Source of the DNA: Stachybotrys elegans | Lineage: Eukaryota > Ascomycota > Sordariomycetes > Hypocreales > Stachybotryaceae | Direction of reading: 5' to 3' | Length of the DNA stretch: 64,000 bases | Assembly (NCBI GenBank): GCA_020746835.1 | Contig: JAGPNK010000004.1 | Span: 1,426,001-1,490,000 of the forward strand | Program-made: the position numbers and the translations under genes | The notes under the pieces: model-generated | Told to the model about the DNA's origin: nothing | Seen by the model: only the letters and a program-made list of their open reading frames with translations | The model's database searches: none | In this document: piece by piece, positions 35,701 through 47,717 of the stretch | Layout of the letters: each line of letters opens with the position of its first letter | Numbering within the stretch: the stretch's first letter is position 1

Positions 35701-35731
35701 GTCGGGAGGGAGAGCGACCACGCTCAGACAT
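32726..35731 (-). CDS. Argonaute (QDE-2-like) RNA-silencing protein
   Basis: Predicted 984 aa from exons 35731-35414 and 35362-32726 (51-bp intron, phase 0, between KIFQYD and VSVTPLPDK). The first 60 residues are Ser/Arg/Gly-rich. Then come the N domain (from about 85), the linker with RSLLPGGVVEVHKGTYASLRLSHNLSLG, a PAZ domain (about residues 380-500), MID, and a full PIWI domain. The PIWI catalytic residues are visible as GVDISHA (first D), YMRDGVAEGQF (second D) and RPVHYHVLLDE (His), so slicer activity is plausible; the fourth (Glu finger) residue I cannot place with certainty. Length matches fungal Argonautes. Family knowledge: it binds Dicer-made small RNAs in quelling and dsRNA response, including virus defence. 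A leader intron lies immediately upstream (35810-35739). Confidence 0.95.
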
Positions 35732-35738
35732 TATGTAG

Positions 35739-35810
35739 CTATGAGGCGTGTTAGTTGATGAGGAAGCGGTGGTTTTGTATAGCAGGATGCGTAGTCAAAA
35801 GAGAACGTAC
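35739..35810 (-). other. Predicted 5' UTR intron of the Argonaute gene
   Basis: The minus strand upstream of the Argonaute ATG reads GTACGT at 35810-35805, a CAACTAAC branch-site match and CATAG at 35743-35739, ending seven bases before the ATG. The length is 72 bp, typical for this genome's introns. Confidence 0.7.
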
Positions 35811-38339
35811 GAGCGCTGTTTGGTGATGTAAACGGAATGGGGGATGGAGGTGAATTATATAGAGAAGACTTGAAGGCAACAGGAAACTTGGCTTTGTGGC
35901 TTCAAAGAAATTGTCAGATGCTTTCCAGCAGAGTTTGCCTGAGTTTGTTTGCCCGAGTTTATTTGTCCGAGCTTATTGCCTTGTTGGGAAAGCCAGTGGT
36001 CTTGAGGCGAGCTTAATGGAAAAAGTGGCAGAGGAGATTGAAGATGGAGGGAGCACTTGCCCAAGGTGATTTGAAGCCCAGGCAGTGATTGGGGGTGACT
36101 TGAGGTAGAAGTGAGAGGTAGCGGAGGAAATGCGGGAATCGGGTGAAGAGTTAAAGGGAGAAGAGAGGTACTGAAGAATCTGCGAGAACAAAAGGTAGGG
36201 TGCAAGGACCAGGCTCGAGGAACAATGAAGTGAGGGAGGGGAAAGAGACGATGCTGAGAGCGAACACTTGGTGCAAACAGTGAAGTCCGCCTCGGTGCGA
36301 GTGAGAAGTGGAAGGGAATCCAGTGAGGTGTGGAGGAGGAGGAGCAGAGGTAGAAATGGAGGCCGGTGTAGAGACAAGGAGAATGCCGCCTCAGAATGGC
36401 ACAAGGTCAACGGGAAGCAGATTTGGGCTTCTTACCTGGTAGCAGAACAAACGCTCTTCGTGCAATCGCTGCAGAACCGTACGTAGATGGCTCAGATAGA
36501 GATGGTACGCTGTTGTTGCGAGGTGCAGGTGAACAGGTTGACGAGGAGAGCTTGGGGGTTCAAAGGCAGAGCCGAGAAGGTGTTGTGTAGAGAGATGAGT
36601 GAGGCTGGGAGAGTTCTCCGTGAAGGCAGAGAGAAAACGCCTGCGAGAGGATGAGTGTGTGTGAAGAAGGAAGGAAGGAAGGAGAGAAGAGGCGGGAGGA
36701 AGGAGGGAGCTTTATAGGTAGGCGGATGCCAAAGCTGCCAGCTGCCAGCCGCCGCAGATCAACACGCCGCTCTGCGAGCTGCGCTGCCCTGTCAAGTGCA
36801 CCCGCTGGCACAAAGGCCGGTGCAGAATCCCGTGTTTGGATTGTTTCGCGGAATCGGCTCTCTTGCTGCCGAACAGGTGTGTGCGCTGCCGTGCTCAGCG
36901 TCCGATCTCCAGAACGCAAACCTGTGATGTTGGTGAGCGAAGCGCAAAGCAGTTTTCTCCCTTTGATGCCGCCTCCGAAAAAACAAGGACAAGCCGCCTG
37001 TGCTTCCTCTCCAAGCCCTGCACACTCTCCGGACCGGAATAAAGGGGATGAGGGTGGCTACATGGCCAAGTGTGCGGTGTGCTCGGGTGCGTACCTCTGC
37101 TCAGGTTTCCCTTTCGTGTCGGCTGAGGAGCCCGGCTGGGCTTCGCTGACGACATGGACTCACGGCTACGTGCGCAGCTGAAAGCATGCAAGTTACCTAT
37201 ACCAAGCTCTGATCCTTGCCTCAAACACAGCTCCGTTCATGGTTGCGCCGTCCCTTTATGTGGCAAATGCGTCGGCGGCGGCGCGGACAGAATGGAATCG
37301 CAGCGCACACCTTCTCAACTCCCCGTCCTCACTGGGTATACGTGAACAGCATTTTATATCTCTGTCTCTGCCATACCATGGGACACAGCACTCGACGGTG
37401 CCCTCACCATCCTCTCAAGGTCTGCTCCAGTTCTGTTCCAGCTCCTGCCATTGTGCTGAGAATTTCCAAGATGGAAAACGTCACACCGCCTAGCTTCGGG
37501 TCGCTGCATGAAAGCGGCCGCGGTGCCTCATCCGAATTTATCAGCCTTCCCTTCGGCTCTTTGATATTACGAGGTATGCAGCAGGGACGCGGTCGCGGCA
37601 TGGGCTTCTGCAGGGAGATTCCGACTCTCTGATCCCCTACTCCTCTATTGGACCATTGCTTGCTCGTGAGTTTGCCCGTCAATCACAGCTGAATTGGTAG
37701 ACGCATGGCTGCTCATTGTCGTTGGCTGCAAGCGAACAATCCGGTTGCACGCCTCTCGGCACATGCACAGCATCTACTGACAGATACGTTTCAACCAGTC
37801 ACTGATACACAAATCATTCTCAAACGGTGTTCATGACCTCATGTTCTTGATATGTCACCCGGTCATGTACGACAGAGCTTCACAGCAGCAACGTGTTCAA
37901 TGACCAGACATGCCATTACCATGCCATGAGGTTGGCTGCGTGATTCCACCCTCATTTCATCTGAACTCGAGCAAACAAAAACACACAACAAATGGGTCAT
38001 GGTTGGGGCCCTGTCATATGGTATCCCAGCTTTTTTAATTGCTTTGTGCTACTTGCCTAATGCCCTAAGCACTGAGCCCATCAATTTCGCCCTCCTCAAC
38101 ACTAAGAGAAATTAATATGTGACGTTGTTTGTTCTTGGAATTCCGTGTTCATGTCCATCTTCCAGACGCCTCCCAAATGCAAAATTGCCCGGTGTCGCCG
38201 AATCATAGCGACCCGGCGATGCCGCCAAGTTATCCATGGCTGTCAAATGCGGTAGCGATCCATGCGTGCGTCTGTCCATCCAATACTCGCCCATCAGCCC
38301 GAAGAGATCCCGTTCCGTGAACAAGGACCAAGAAACAGT
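35811..38339. other. Intergenic, Argonaute promoter and Rna14 3' region
   Basis: About 2.5 kb. The Argonaute side (35811-36700) is purine-rich on the plus strand (CT-rich in the direction of Argonaute transcription), typical for fungal promoters and leaders. Open frames of 60-176 codons are conflicting and without recognisable domains. The last few hundred bases belong to the 3' side of the Rna14 gene. Confidence 0.45.
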
Positions 38340-41300
38340 CTAGTAGCGAAAATTGCCATATTGTCCTGCCGCCGGTGCTCCATATCCCGCGCCTGGAGGC
38401 CATGCGCTTACGGGGCTCTGGTTGTCGGGCTGCGCGTAGCCTTGATAGCCGCCAGGTGCACTCTCGGTTCTCAGTGGGGAGTTCTTATACCCACTTGTCG
38501 AAGCCACTCTGCCATAGGGGCTTCCTGGCCTGGGGAATTCGCCCGAGGCTTGCCTGCCGTGTGAGGGGAACGAGCGGTAATGCCCTCCCGTCTTGGCTTT
38601 CCAGCTCCCGTAGTCAGGTAGGGGAGTGTCTCGCAACATGGAGACTAATCCAGCGGGATTAAGGCGCTGCCAATCGTAGCTGTGGGCAGGGGGGAGAATG
38701 TTAAGCAAAAATGTAATATCGCGGTGAAGTGCTGAGGATTGGTTGCGGCGCTGCTGGTCCAGACGACGGCCCGCAGCTCCCTTCAGTGGCGAAGCGCCCC
38801 GGGCCAACCTCTTGGGAGGGTTGAGCTCATCGTCGTCGTATCCCAGAGGCCTCTTAGGAGAAGCCGTGGCACGAATGTATTGGGGCCGCGGGCTCATCTC
38901 CTGGCGGGCGGGCATGGGGCTATCTCGCACAGAGACCGGCTGCTCAATCAGAGGAATGGCCTGCTTCGGTCGCATTTGCACCGCCTTGGAGATAATAATA
39001 GGGGCAGCAACGGGGTCGAACTTGTCCGACGAGTAACGAGCAATGAAGTTGGTGAGCTTTGGGTCGGAGGGGAAGAGCTCGGCCATGCGCTCTTCGAGCT
39101 TGGAGATTTGTGACAGCTCTCCATACTGAGCTTCGTATTTGTGGAAGTAGGCATACAGCGGCCTTGCTTTGCTTGCTGTCTCTGGCTTCGATACCAAGCG
39201 ATTGACGCACGTTTCAAATACCGCGCGGGCATCTGGATTCTCTGTCAGTACCAAGGGTTGTGTCTATGAAGCGCGATTCTACTTACTGGTGGTGTCGTCC
39301 TTGGAATGAAGAAACTTCAAGTACTCAATCATGAAGTTTTCGTCATTGGGAAAGAGTCTTGCGCCGCGCTCAAAGATCTTGGCGCCAACAGGGTCCTTAT
39401 AGACCACCGACTCGAGCAAAGCAACGGCAACGTACACATCGCTAGTCAGCCTGCCCTTCTGGCGAGCATCGGTAAACACCTTGCGCAGGCCACCCTCTGT
39501 CTGGTTGCCTTTGCCTTGGATGCGGCGCATGGCACGAGCCATGGCAATCCATACGTAAGAAATGGTTCGAGACAGGAATTGTGTCTCGGCGGCGTATCCT
39601 TTCTGGATGGCCAGGATTCGCTCCTCCATCAGCGACTTCTTGGGTGCCTGGTCGTCCTCGTCATCGTTTTGCTCAATCGATGCTTGCACCGGTGTTTCCT
39701 GAGCGGCTGCTTGCTTCAGAGTCGACACCTCCATCTTCTCACGCTCTTTGACCTTATCCCCCAGCGCGTAAAGGGTATCCAGCACATCGTCAAAGGGTTT
39801 TCGAACTGCGGCAGCATATGCAGACTTGTCGCCCTCTGTGGCTGGATACGTCGTCTCGATGTGATCCGCATGCTTGAGTGCGAGCAGCACACTCTCTGGG
39901 TTCGCAACAATTCCTTGGAGCAGGAACTCTGTACCCATGCTTTTTTCGTTCTGCCGGATGTCATTCTGGAAGCACCACTCGGCTGCCTCTACCCACATCT
40001 CTGGCCAGAAACGCAGGGCCATTAGAGCCTGTGTGTAGCAATACAGAATCCTCTGCTTGAACGCGGCCGGCTCGTCGTCCTTGAGCACAAGAGGGTCTTC
40101 CTTCTCCCACGCAATCCATTTCTTCCACAGTTCTACCTGTTCTTTGAACTCCACATCGCCTTCGAATCCAGGTGCAGGTGGTAGTCTTGGAAGATTGGTG
40201 CGCTTGAGATTGCGCGTAATGTTGTCGAGGGCAATGTTCGCACTCTTTGCCGACATGTATCCAGGGGAACGATCCTGCATGAACTTACGAGCCTATCAAC
40301 AATTAGCACCTTCTCATGTTCACATGTTTTCGCCGCCGACAAAGACCTCGTACGTACAGTTGCCTTGTTGAGCCCCATTTCAAAGGCATCATACTCCTTC
40401 CAGAGGGTGTTTACGGCTGCCATTGGGACAGAGATTGCGCGATGGTAGGCTTTGCGCAGCTGATCCATCTTCTGCTGGTCCTGCCAGCCAGAGCCACCGA
40501 TCTGCCCAGGGCCACTCTTGATGAATTGAATGTAATCTTGCCAGATATTGCCAGAATCCCTGTCAATACCTATGTTGTCGATGACAAATTCATATGACTG
40601 GCTAATGGTTCGTCTGCCTTGGCCAGAGGCATCGTTGGTAAGGTCATTGCGTCGGCGGATGTAATTGAGGTAAACGGTCCAAAGCTTGACATTGCTGACG
40701 TTCATGAGACACTGACCAAACAGCTTCTCGGCAGCAACAAAGTTGTCGATACCCAGCTCCATCTCAATCCACTCGACCCAAATATCCGCCTGGGACAAGT
40801 CAGCATTGTGTAGAGGCGGCTGTTGGGGCTAAACTCACTGCCTGGGGAAAGACCTCAAGGAATCGACTATAGGTCGCTCGAAGCTCATCCGGCCTACCGC
40901 GACGCTGATGGTCTGCCATGAGATTCAGCCATGCATCCATATCTCCGCGGGGGTCTTGCTTGATACGAGCCTCGAGCAAGGCAACCGGATCAAGACCAGC
41001 GAGAGGCGGAGGCGCTCGGGACGAGACATCGATGGGAGCGGAAGAGACGACTCCGGCGCTGGGATCAACCGCCTGGGCTCCAGGGTTCTGGGCAGGCACG
41101 GCACCAGCACTTGGGGCGCTGTCCTCTTCTTCGTCGTCGGAAGCCTCCACTAGGAAGCCCCCAGACATCTTAGGCTTGGGACGCTGCGAAGGAGCAGAAG
41201 AATCGGCCGGCTCAGGTACTGGGGGGTTGGATCAACAGCAACAGATTCGGGATCATATTCCCCTCCATCCTCGGTTCCATTGTCTCCTGTTTCACCTGAT

Positions 41301-41410
41301 TCACGAGAGTCTTGGGCAAAGTCATCAACTTGTTCGTCGCTATGCTGAGTATGAGCACCCTCTGCGGATCCATATCCCTCCTCGCCCCAAGCTGCGCCTT
41401 CGGAGTCCAT
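38340..41410 (-). CDS. rna14: mRNA 3'-end processing factor Rna14 / CstF-77 (apparent frameshift near N-terminus)
   Basis: Exons 41410-40839, 40789-40358, 40292-39287 and 39241-38340; introns of 49, 65 and 45 bp keep phase. The product would be about 970 aa. HAT repeats begin at ADIWVEWIEMELGIDNF and continue to about residue 700 (NIWQDYIQFI, WKKWIAWEKEDP, YVWIAMARAMRR, FMIEYLKFLHSKDD). The C-terminal region has the monkeytail-like HSYDWQRLNPAGLVSMLRDTPLP. Known role: scaffold of cleavage factor IA, binding Rna15 and Pcf11 in pre-mRNA cleavage and polyadenylation. Near the N-terminus the acidic leader (GGEYDPESVAVDPTP) and the frame of KMSGGFLVEASDDEEED do not meet: six C are read at 41221-41226 where seven are needed. 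Either a base is missing in this sequence, or a 77-bp intron (donor GTGAAA) joins them. A later ATG at 41168 would avoid the problem and give about 890 aa. Confidence 0.88.
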
Positions 41411-42517
41411 CGTGTTGAGTCTACAGAAGACGTCACAAGCAAGTGGTGGATCGTATCGTGCGAGGTTGAAGAGGCTCGGGTATCGAGGGGTCGGGGAGTC
41501 TATATACGTAGCGGCTGGCGCAGACGAGGATACCTATCGGGTCGCATATGTGAGCGGATGTCATTGAGGCAAGAATTCGGGGGCAAGACGTACAGAAACG
41601 CGCAGCGCAGAGGTGTAGCCAGACGGAAGGCTGATGCAGACAAAGCTCGAATCGCCGAGTGCCGTCAGTCAGCCGGAGGCGGCCTTGTAAAGCCGCTCGA
41701 ACAATTCAATCAAGCAACTTGACGGCTCAGGATGGCGGGATCTCGATGTGATGGAAGCGGCAGAGCCGATGGAAATTGCGATGGTTGACAGCTACGATTG
41801 TCGTAATGTGCCGTGAGCAAAACTCGGAAATCCCTGTAGCTTCCAAGTACTTCCACGCTTGCTGGGAGGCTGGGGCAGAATTCCAAATTGGATTAGCTGT
41901 TACCGGGCGGTGAGACGAAAGCTAGCTTGCGCGAACAGACCATGTCGATGTCCTGCAGTGAAATTAGGGGTGCACTTTGAAGCAAGGTACCATCTCACCC
42001 TGTCCCCACATTGGCTGGGCGAGCATTGCCAAAGCGCTACAACCGAGACAAGTACCGTTCAGCCCCTCCAAAAGCACCCCTGGCGGCTTCCCCTAATAGA
42101 GGCTAAAACAAAATGAAAGCAGGCACTCAACGCGGTCTGGTCTCCTCAGAACGCGTCCTGCTTCCTGTTCCTGCCATCCACCAAGGCGGCGCCAAACAAC
42201 TCCATTTTCTCAGCCACGACCAACATCCCCTTCCCTTCTTTCCAACACCCACCCCCAACTATCGCGCTCCGTTTACCGCCCCGACCCTTATCTACACGGC
42301 CACGAAAAAGCAGCATCACGTCCCCTTGACGCAAATACAGACTGCTCTTGCTCTTGCTCTGCTCGAGTTGACAAAGCCATCTCGGTCCACCCGTGCGCTT
42401 TGCAACTTCAACTAGCACAAACACCGCTGAGCCTTCGATCTTTGCCGCACAACGCGCACACCTCATCCCATCCTACCTACTTCCCCTCACGTACGCATTT
42501 TCGCAACATCCGCAATC
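41411..42517. other. Divergent promoter region Rna14 / Asf1
   Basis: About 1.1 kb separating two divergent housekeeping genes. The Asf1 side is C/T-rich with CACC stretches, as in many fungal core promoters. No coding frame is supported. Confidence 0.55.
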
Positions 42518-43520
42518 ATGTCGGTGGTATCACTTCTTGGGGTCAATGTCATGAACAACCCCGCCAAGTTCACGGACAAGTACGAGTTCGAAATCACCTT
42601 CGAATGCCTTGAACAACTGGAGAAGGGTAGGGCGCTCCAACTCGATGGAAGTAATCGACCTTCTGTTCTAATACGATATAGACCTTGAGTGGAAGCTTAC
42701 CTATGTTGGCTCTGCAACATCGTGAGTGCATTCGACCCCGCCATACACCGCTTCTCCTAACAGCCCACACTAGCGACCAGTACGACCAGGAGCTCGACTC
42801 CCTCCTCGTTGGACCCATCCCGGTCGGTGTCAACAAGTTTATTTTCGAGGCCGAGGCCCCCAACATCTCCAACATTCCCGATGCCGATATCCTCGGCGTG
42901 ACCGTCATTCTCCTGACGTGCGCGTACGACGACCGTGAATTTGTCCGTGTGGGCTACTACGTCAACAATGAATACGATTCTGAGGAGTTGAACGCCGAGC
43001 CCCCGGCTAAGCCCCTTGTCGAGCGCGTCCGACGCAACGTGCTGGCTGAGAAGCCCCGCGTGACCCGCTTTGCCATCAAGTGGTACGTCGCTTAAGGCTG
43101 AGACATGAATGTCAGTTTACTAATATGTCGCAGGGACTCTGAGGCCTCTGCTCCCCCCGAGTTCCCCCCGAGCAGCCCGAGGCTGATCTCGTCGCCGACG
43201 GCGAGGAATACGGCGCTGAGGAGGCCGAGGAAGAAGCTGCGGAGGAAGCCGCTGAGGAGGCTGCTAAGGCTAAGGAAGGCGATGACTCGGCCATGGGCGG
43301 TGTGGAGCATGAAAACGGCAATGAGCAGCCCGCTCACCCTGACGAGGATGAGATGTCCGAAGACGGCAGTGTCGATATTGAGGGCGAGAGCGAGGACGAG
43401 CTCGAGGAGGAAGAGGCCGAGGCCGAGGCCGAGGCCGGCGAAGATGACGCCATGGAGGTGGACGGCAACGAGAAGCCCGACGCTGCACCTGCTGCCAAGC
43501 CCGTCACCGTTGCCTCTTGA
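42518..43520 (+). CDS. asf1: Histone H3-H4 chaperone Asf1 (apparent frameshift at start of acidic tail)
   Basis: Exons 42518-42626, 42682-42721, 42774-43082 and 43134-43520. The globular core (residues 1-155) is unmistakable: [90 protein letters not shown] and VTRFAIKW. Family members continue into a long acidic tail. Here the first codons of exon 4 ([12 protein letters not shown]) are right, but a run of six C at 43164-43169 puts the rest out of frame; with seven C the frame becomes [22 protein letters not shown] and stays acidic to the TGA at 43518-43520. Read literally, a basic Arg/Pro-rich tail ends at 43542. I regard the acidic tail as the true product and the missing C as probable sequence error. 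Known role: nucleosome assembly and disassembly with CAF-1/HIR and in H3K56 acetylation. Confidence 0.93.
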
Positions 43521-43910
43521 GAGGACCCAGAGTGCGTCTTGAGGATATTTTCCTGGCATATGGCATCCATTTCATCAGCGTTGCCAGTCTTCAGTGTTAG
43601 TATTTGTTTTGACCGTTTGGTTCATTCAGGATTGACGGTCGAAAGTGCGACCATAGATTTACGAGGATACGAAGGATGATGATATCCAGGGGTCGGACCA
43701 ACAATGTTAGTCTCCCGTATATGAAAATGAAATACAGTAGCATATCCGCCAAGTCTCGAATCATTTGCACCTCTGACTCTTGGGCGGGAAGGGGCTTTCG
43801 GGGTAATATAAGATTCCTCCGTCTTCATTTCGGCATCTAACTTCATTTACATCTACATACTCGGTGAGGCCATGACAGCGTAACGGTACATACACAGGAA
43901 CAATCAATAT
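43521..43910. other. Shared 3' region of convergent Asf1 and CorA-like genes
   Basis: Nearly 400 bp between two converging stop codons, holding the 3' UTRs of both genes. No additional feature is recognised. Confidence 0.55.
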
Positions 43911-46216
43911 TCACGCTTTCTCGGCGTCTTCGGTGGTGCGCCTGTTGGTCCACGGCCAGGCTATCCATCCGCCCAGCCGGACACGGTTTCTGTTATGTGA
44001 TGCAGCCCTCGACTCTGGCACAGCGGGATTCCACACCCTGGACAAGGCAGATTCGACAAGACTGTGCGACTTGCGCACAAGCACATGAAAGGTACGCGTT
44101 TGAAACAGGGCAACAATGATCATAAAGGGTACGCACACAAGCACCATGGTCAAAGCGAAGCGCCAATCGGTTGCCGAAATGGTGAACTCGGTGATACCAA
44201 ATACAGACTGCGGTACATGGGTGAGCCAATATCATTCAATAGTCGGAGGATGAGTACTCACAGTAACGAATGTCAGGGGCAGAAATATCATGCTAATCAT
44301 GGTCAGGACACGGATATTGTTGCCCTGATCAATCGCCCGTCGGCTCTCCTTGATAGAGCTCCCGCTGAACAGCTGATCCCGCAGGTTCTCGATCTCTTTG
44401 CGCGTACGCTCGTTCCGCTTGAGAACTTCGCCCAGCTCGCTGATGACCTTGTCAAGCTCTCTGCGCAGAAGCGCCATCTTGGAGCGGTACGCCACGCCCT
44501 CGCGGGATTCGGGTGCCGGGTGCGGCCACAGGAGCGGGTGCGAGCCGTCCCAGAAGGCGTCGGTGAAGGTGTCGACGTATGCCGAGATCATGGCCTTGAT
44601 GCCCGTGTTTATGACGGCCAGGGTGTTGTAGGCCCAGAAGTAGCGGCGGATGTAGGTGAAGTGCTTGTCTTCGAAGAGGAGCTTGTCGCGGACCCAGCGG
44701 TCAAACATGAATTCGGCCTGCATATCGTCAACACACTGACCTATGTCGGTTATGGGCGGGGGGCTAACGACGAACAGGCGGGGTGATGAGCTTCGTGATG
44801 CGCTCGTGGAGGATCTGGTTCCTCTTCCCAGCATCGCGATACTCTGCGGCGAGGAGCTCGAGAAAGGCGTAGGGCCCGTTGTAGAAGCTCTTGCGCTGAA
44901 ACTCGTCCCCCCGCACAGTATGCTCGTTGTCCGGGAAGCTCTGGATGCTGAGGACGTGCCAGGGACCAAAGGTGTCGAAGAGGAAGCCCTGCTTGGCGCG
45001 GCCGCGGCGCGGGCGCATCCACAGCGGCTTCGTGGGCTCGCCCGCGAGCGAGAGGGCGAGCACGGAGCCGCACTCGGCAATGTCGACGTGGTCGACATGC
45101 ATCTCGGCAGCTGGCCGCTGGTCGAAGCGCTGCCACGCCGCGGGCGCGAGGCCCTCGCCCGAGACGGTGTAGTACTTGAAGACGAAGAAGAAGGACCGCT
45201 GCCGCAGATAGGGGTCCGGGCTGGCGATGGGCGAGAGCGTGCTGCTGGAGTCGAGGGCCTGGGTGTGCGAGGAGGCCTCGAAGGCGCGGTGCATGAAGGC
45301 GTGCGTGCGGCCTCGGTTGTTCTTGTCGCTGATGAGGTGGCCGAGGAGCTCAGGCATGTCGAAGTGCGGCGACATTGTCAGATGGAGCGCCGCGAGTGTC
45401 AGAGGGGTGGGTTCCTGGACGATTCTGTTGAGGCTGTCAGAAGAGAAGTCTCACTCAAGGATGCAATTTGTATACTGACGTGATTCTTCCCACGGATTCA
45501 CCATCGACGTTCACGTCCTTGACCGTCTCCCATACCGTCGCAGCATCTACAATCCCGTCTGGATTCTCAGCATCGTCACCGGGGTATCCAAAGGGGCCAG
45601 GCAAATCACCATCCACGCTCCTCTTGGTGGGCACGGCGTCCCTGGCCACATCATACACCTCAAACGTCATCTTGGCGTACGCTTCCCTCTCCTGCGCCGC
45701 AAAGTCCCGGAACGGCACCGCCAGGTCGATGTCGGCGCGCTGACGCAGCACGTGCTCCAGCACACTGGTCACCTCGGCCGACAAGTCCTCGTTGCGAAGC
45801 AGGCTCAGCAGCATGTCGTCGGTGAAGCGCAGGGTCGAGAGCGTCTGCTGGCACCGCGGGGCGATGTCGTCGACCGAGCGGCCGCCGTCGAGGGGGGGGA
45901 TGAAGGAGAGGTCTTCCTCGGCGACGGCGCCATCGCTGCCGTGCAGGCGCGGCGAGGGGAAATGGCTTGGTCTCTCGCCGACGTCTAGGGTTGCGCGGCG
46001 GCGGCGGGTGTCGGGGGATGTGCTGACGGAGATGGTAGTGGCGGCGCGAAGGGGAGGCGAGTACGTCTCAGGCGCTGTGGTGCGGCTATCAGCTCGGTCT
46101 CTGCGGTGGATCGAGAGGCTTTCGTGAAGGGTGCAGAGGCTGCGGAGGAGTTGCTCTCGCTGAAGCTCTACATCGTGAAGGAGGTCATCAACATTTGGTT
46201 GCTGGGCTGTTGTCAT
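43911..46216 (-). CDS. CorA-like membrane protein (divalent-cation transporter family)
   Basis: Predicted 715 aa from exons 46216-45480, 45433-44776, 44717-44262 and 44207-43911; all joints keep phase, though the donors of introns 1 and 2 (GTCAGT, GTTCGT) are weak. The large soluble N-terminal part contains FDTFGPWHVLSIQSFPDNEHTV and a long helical segment (SKMALLRRELDKVISELGEVLKRNERTRKEIENLRDQLF), typical of the CorA stalk helix. Two transmembrane segments follow: VLTMISMIFLPLTFVTSVFG and FALTMVLVCVPFMIIVALF. The classic G-M-N after TM1 is absent; the sequence reads SVFGITEF. Several fungal CorA-like families vary here, so transport of Mg2+ is uncertain and the substrate cannot be named. The RasGAP gene lies upstream on the same strand. 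Confidence 0.82.
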
Positions 46217-47717
46217 GATGGGATAAGGCTACGGATGGTCGATACAACGATGGAAGCAAACACCCAAGATATCGTCAAATGCGGCAGAGTATACACGACC
46301 TCTATATATCATGCTTCATATCTCTGGACAAGGCATACTCATCTTATTGACCACCACAACGGCCGCCTCCGATGCGAGTAAGAAGCTGCTCGGTAAGCTC
46401 CTATGGACAAGCTCACTGCCCCCCATCCCACAACATCTATGTACAGCCCCCCATGAGAGGCAACCGGTTTCACACGTGGGGAGCCACGATCAGCAACGCG
46501 ACGCAAACAAGGTTGGCAGCCTAGAAGGCTCAACCAGAATATGATGGCGGCCACCACGTTGCAGCCGGGCAACAGTGAGGCTGTCGATCCGGCCCCTCTC
46601 GGCTGGAAGCGGCTGGCCACGGACAAGTGAGCCTAACGCGCAGCTCCGAAAGCCCCGATATAGGACCATGGCTGCGGCGCTGCGTCATAGCTGAAGCTAT
46701 TGGATGGCGGTTTACACGAATGCCTTTGTCAAATTGCTTTGTATGGAGAGAGATAAGGGCGTTTCTGGGAAGGTGGTGATGAGGCTGAGCAGGTGTTGGG
46801 TCATTAGCAATAGGTGTGACTGTCACGGTACTCGATGCGGCTCTAGTGATAAGCACTCTGATGATGCTCATTATTTAGACACGAGCCAGCGAGTATACCA
46901 TGTTGTTTATTGGCTGCCAGAGTTCTGGTATAAATAAGGTGTGCATACACTTTGTGGATACTCGCGAGTCTCCCAATCTCGCTTGAGGCCTGTTGTCCCT
47001 CCCCTAAGCTTATATGATGGCTAGTTGTTTGCTTACTTTTCCTCTATTCAACTTAGTCGTAGTATTTCGTCAGTCATCCCTGGGTGCTTGAGTCACGCCT
47101 TCGTTTATCCGAGAGCCTTGTCTCTTCGACCTGGTCGTGGAAGGGCTGGACCCATCATCATCACAAGTCATAATGATCGAGGCAAAAAGCTTGAATTAGA
47201 GACATATAAGCCGTCAAGGAATTCCACTACGGCACCCCTATGTAGTCATTACCCGTCACACTCATCCTGAAACCAAGCAAAAGAATCGTTAACAAAACAA
47301 ATCACTCTCGCCCAAAGCCCCCCATTACCAACATACATTGCGCTCAGGAGATCGAAACCAAATTCAAGCCAGAGGCTCCTACCGTTCCAGCGGTCCAGCC
47401 CAGAAAACAACGTCCCTTCTGGCTCACCCACCCATGCTCCTCCTCGGCGCCCGTGCGGAGAGGTCGGAGATTGCGGGGTGTATGTGTGTGTACATATGTG
47501 CGTTTTGGGCACGCGCACAGACAGACGCATGCAAAAGATGCGGAATCAGCCGTCCCTCCTCCTGCTATAATTGTACGAAACGTGAGAAAAGTGGCACAAG
47601 ACTTCCGTGGTATATCAGTAAAGTACTCCGTAGCGCCACAAGCCTCCTCGCGAAAGTGATGATACATTTGCGAATTTGCCGAATAAGGAAAAGACAAGGG
47701 GTCGAGGTCGAACGAGT
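46217..47717. other. Intergenic, CorA-like promoter and RasGAP 3' region
   Basis: About 1.5 kb with short open frames on both strands but no domain or splice support. Presumed promoter of the CorA-like gene to the left and 3' UTR of the RasGAP gene to the right. Confidence 0.5.
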
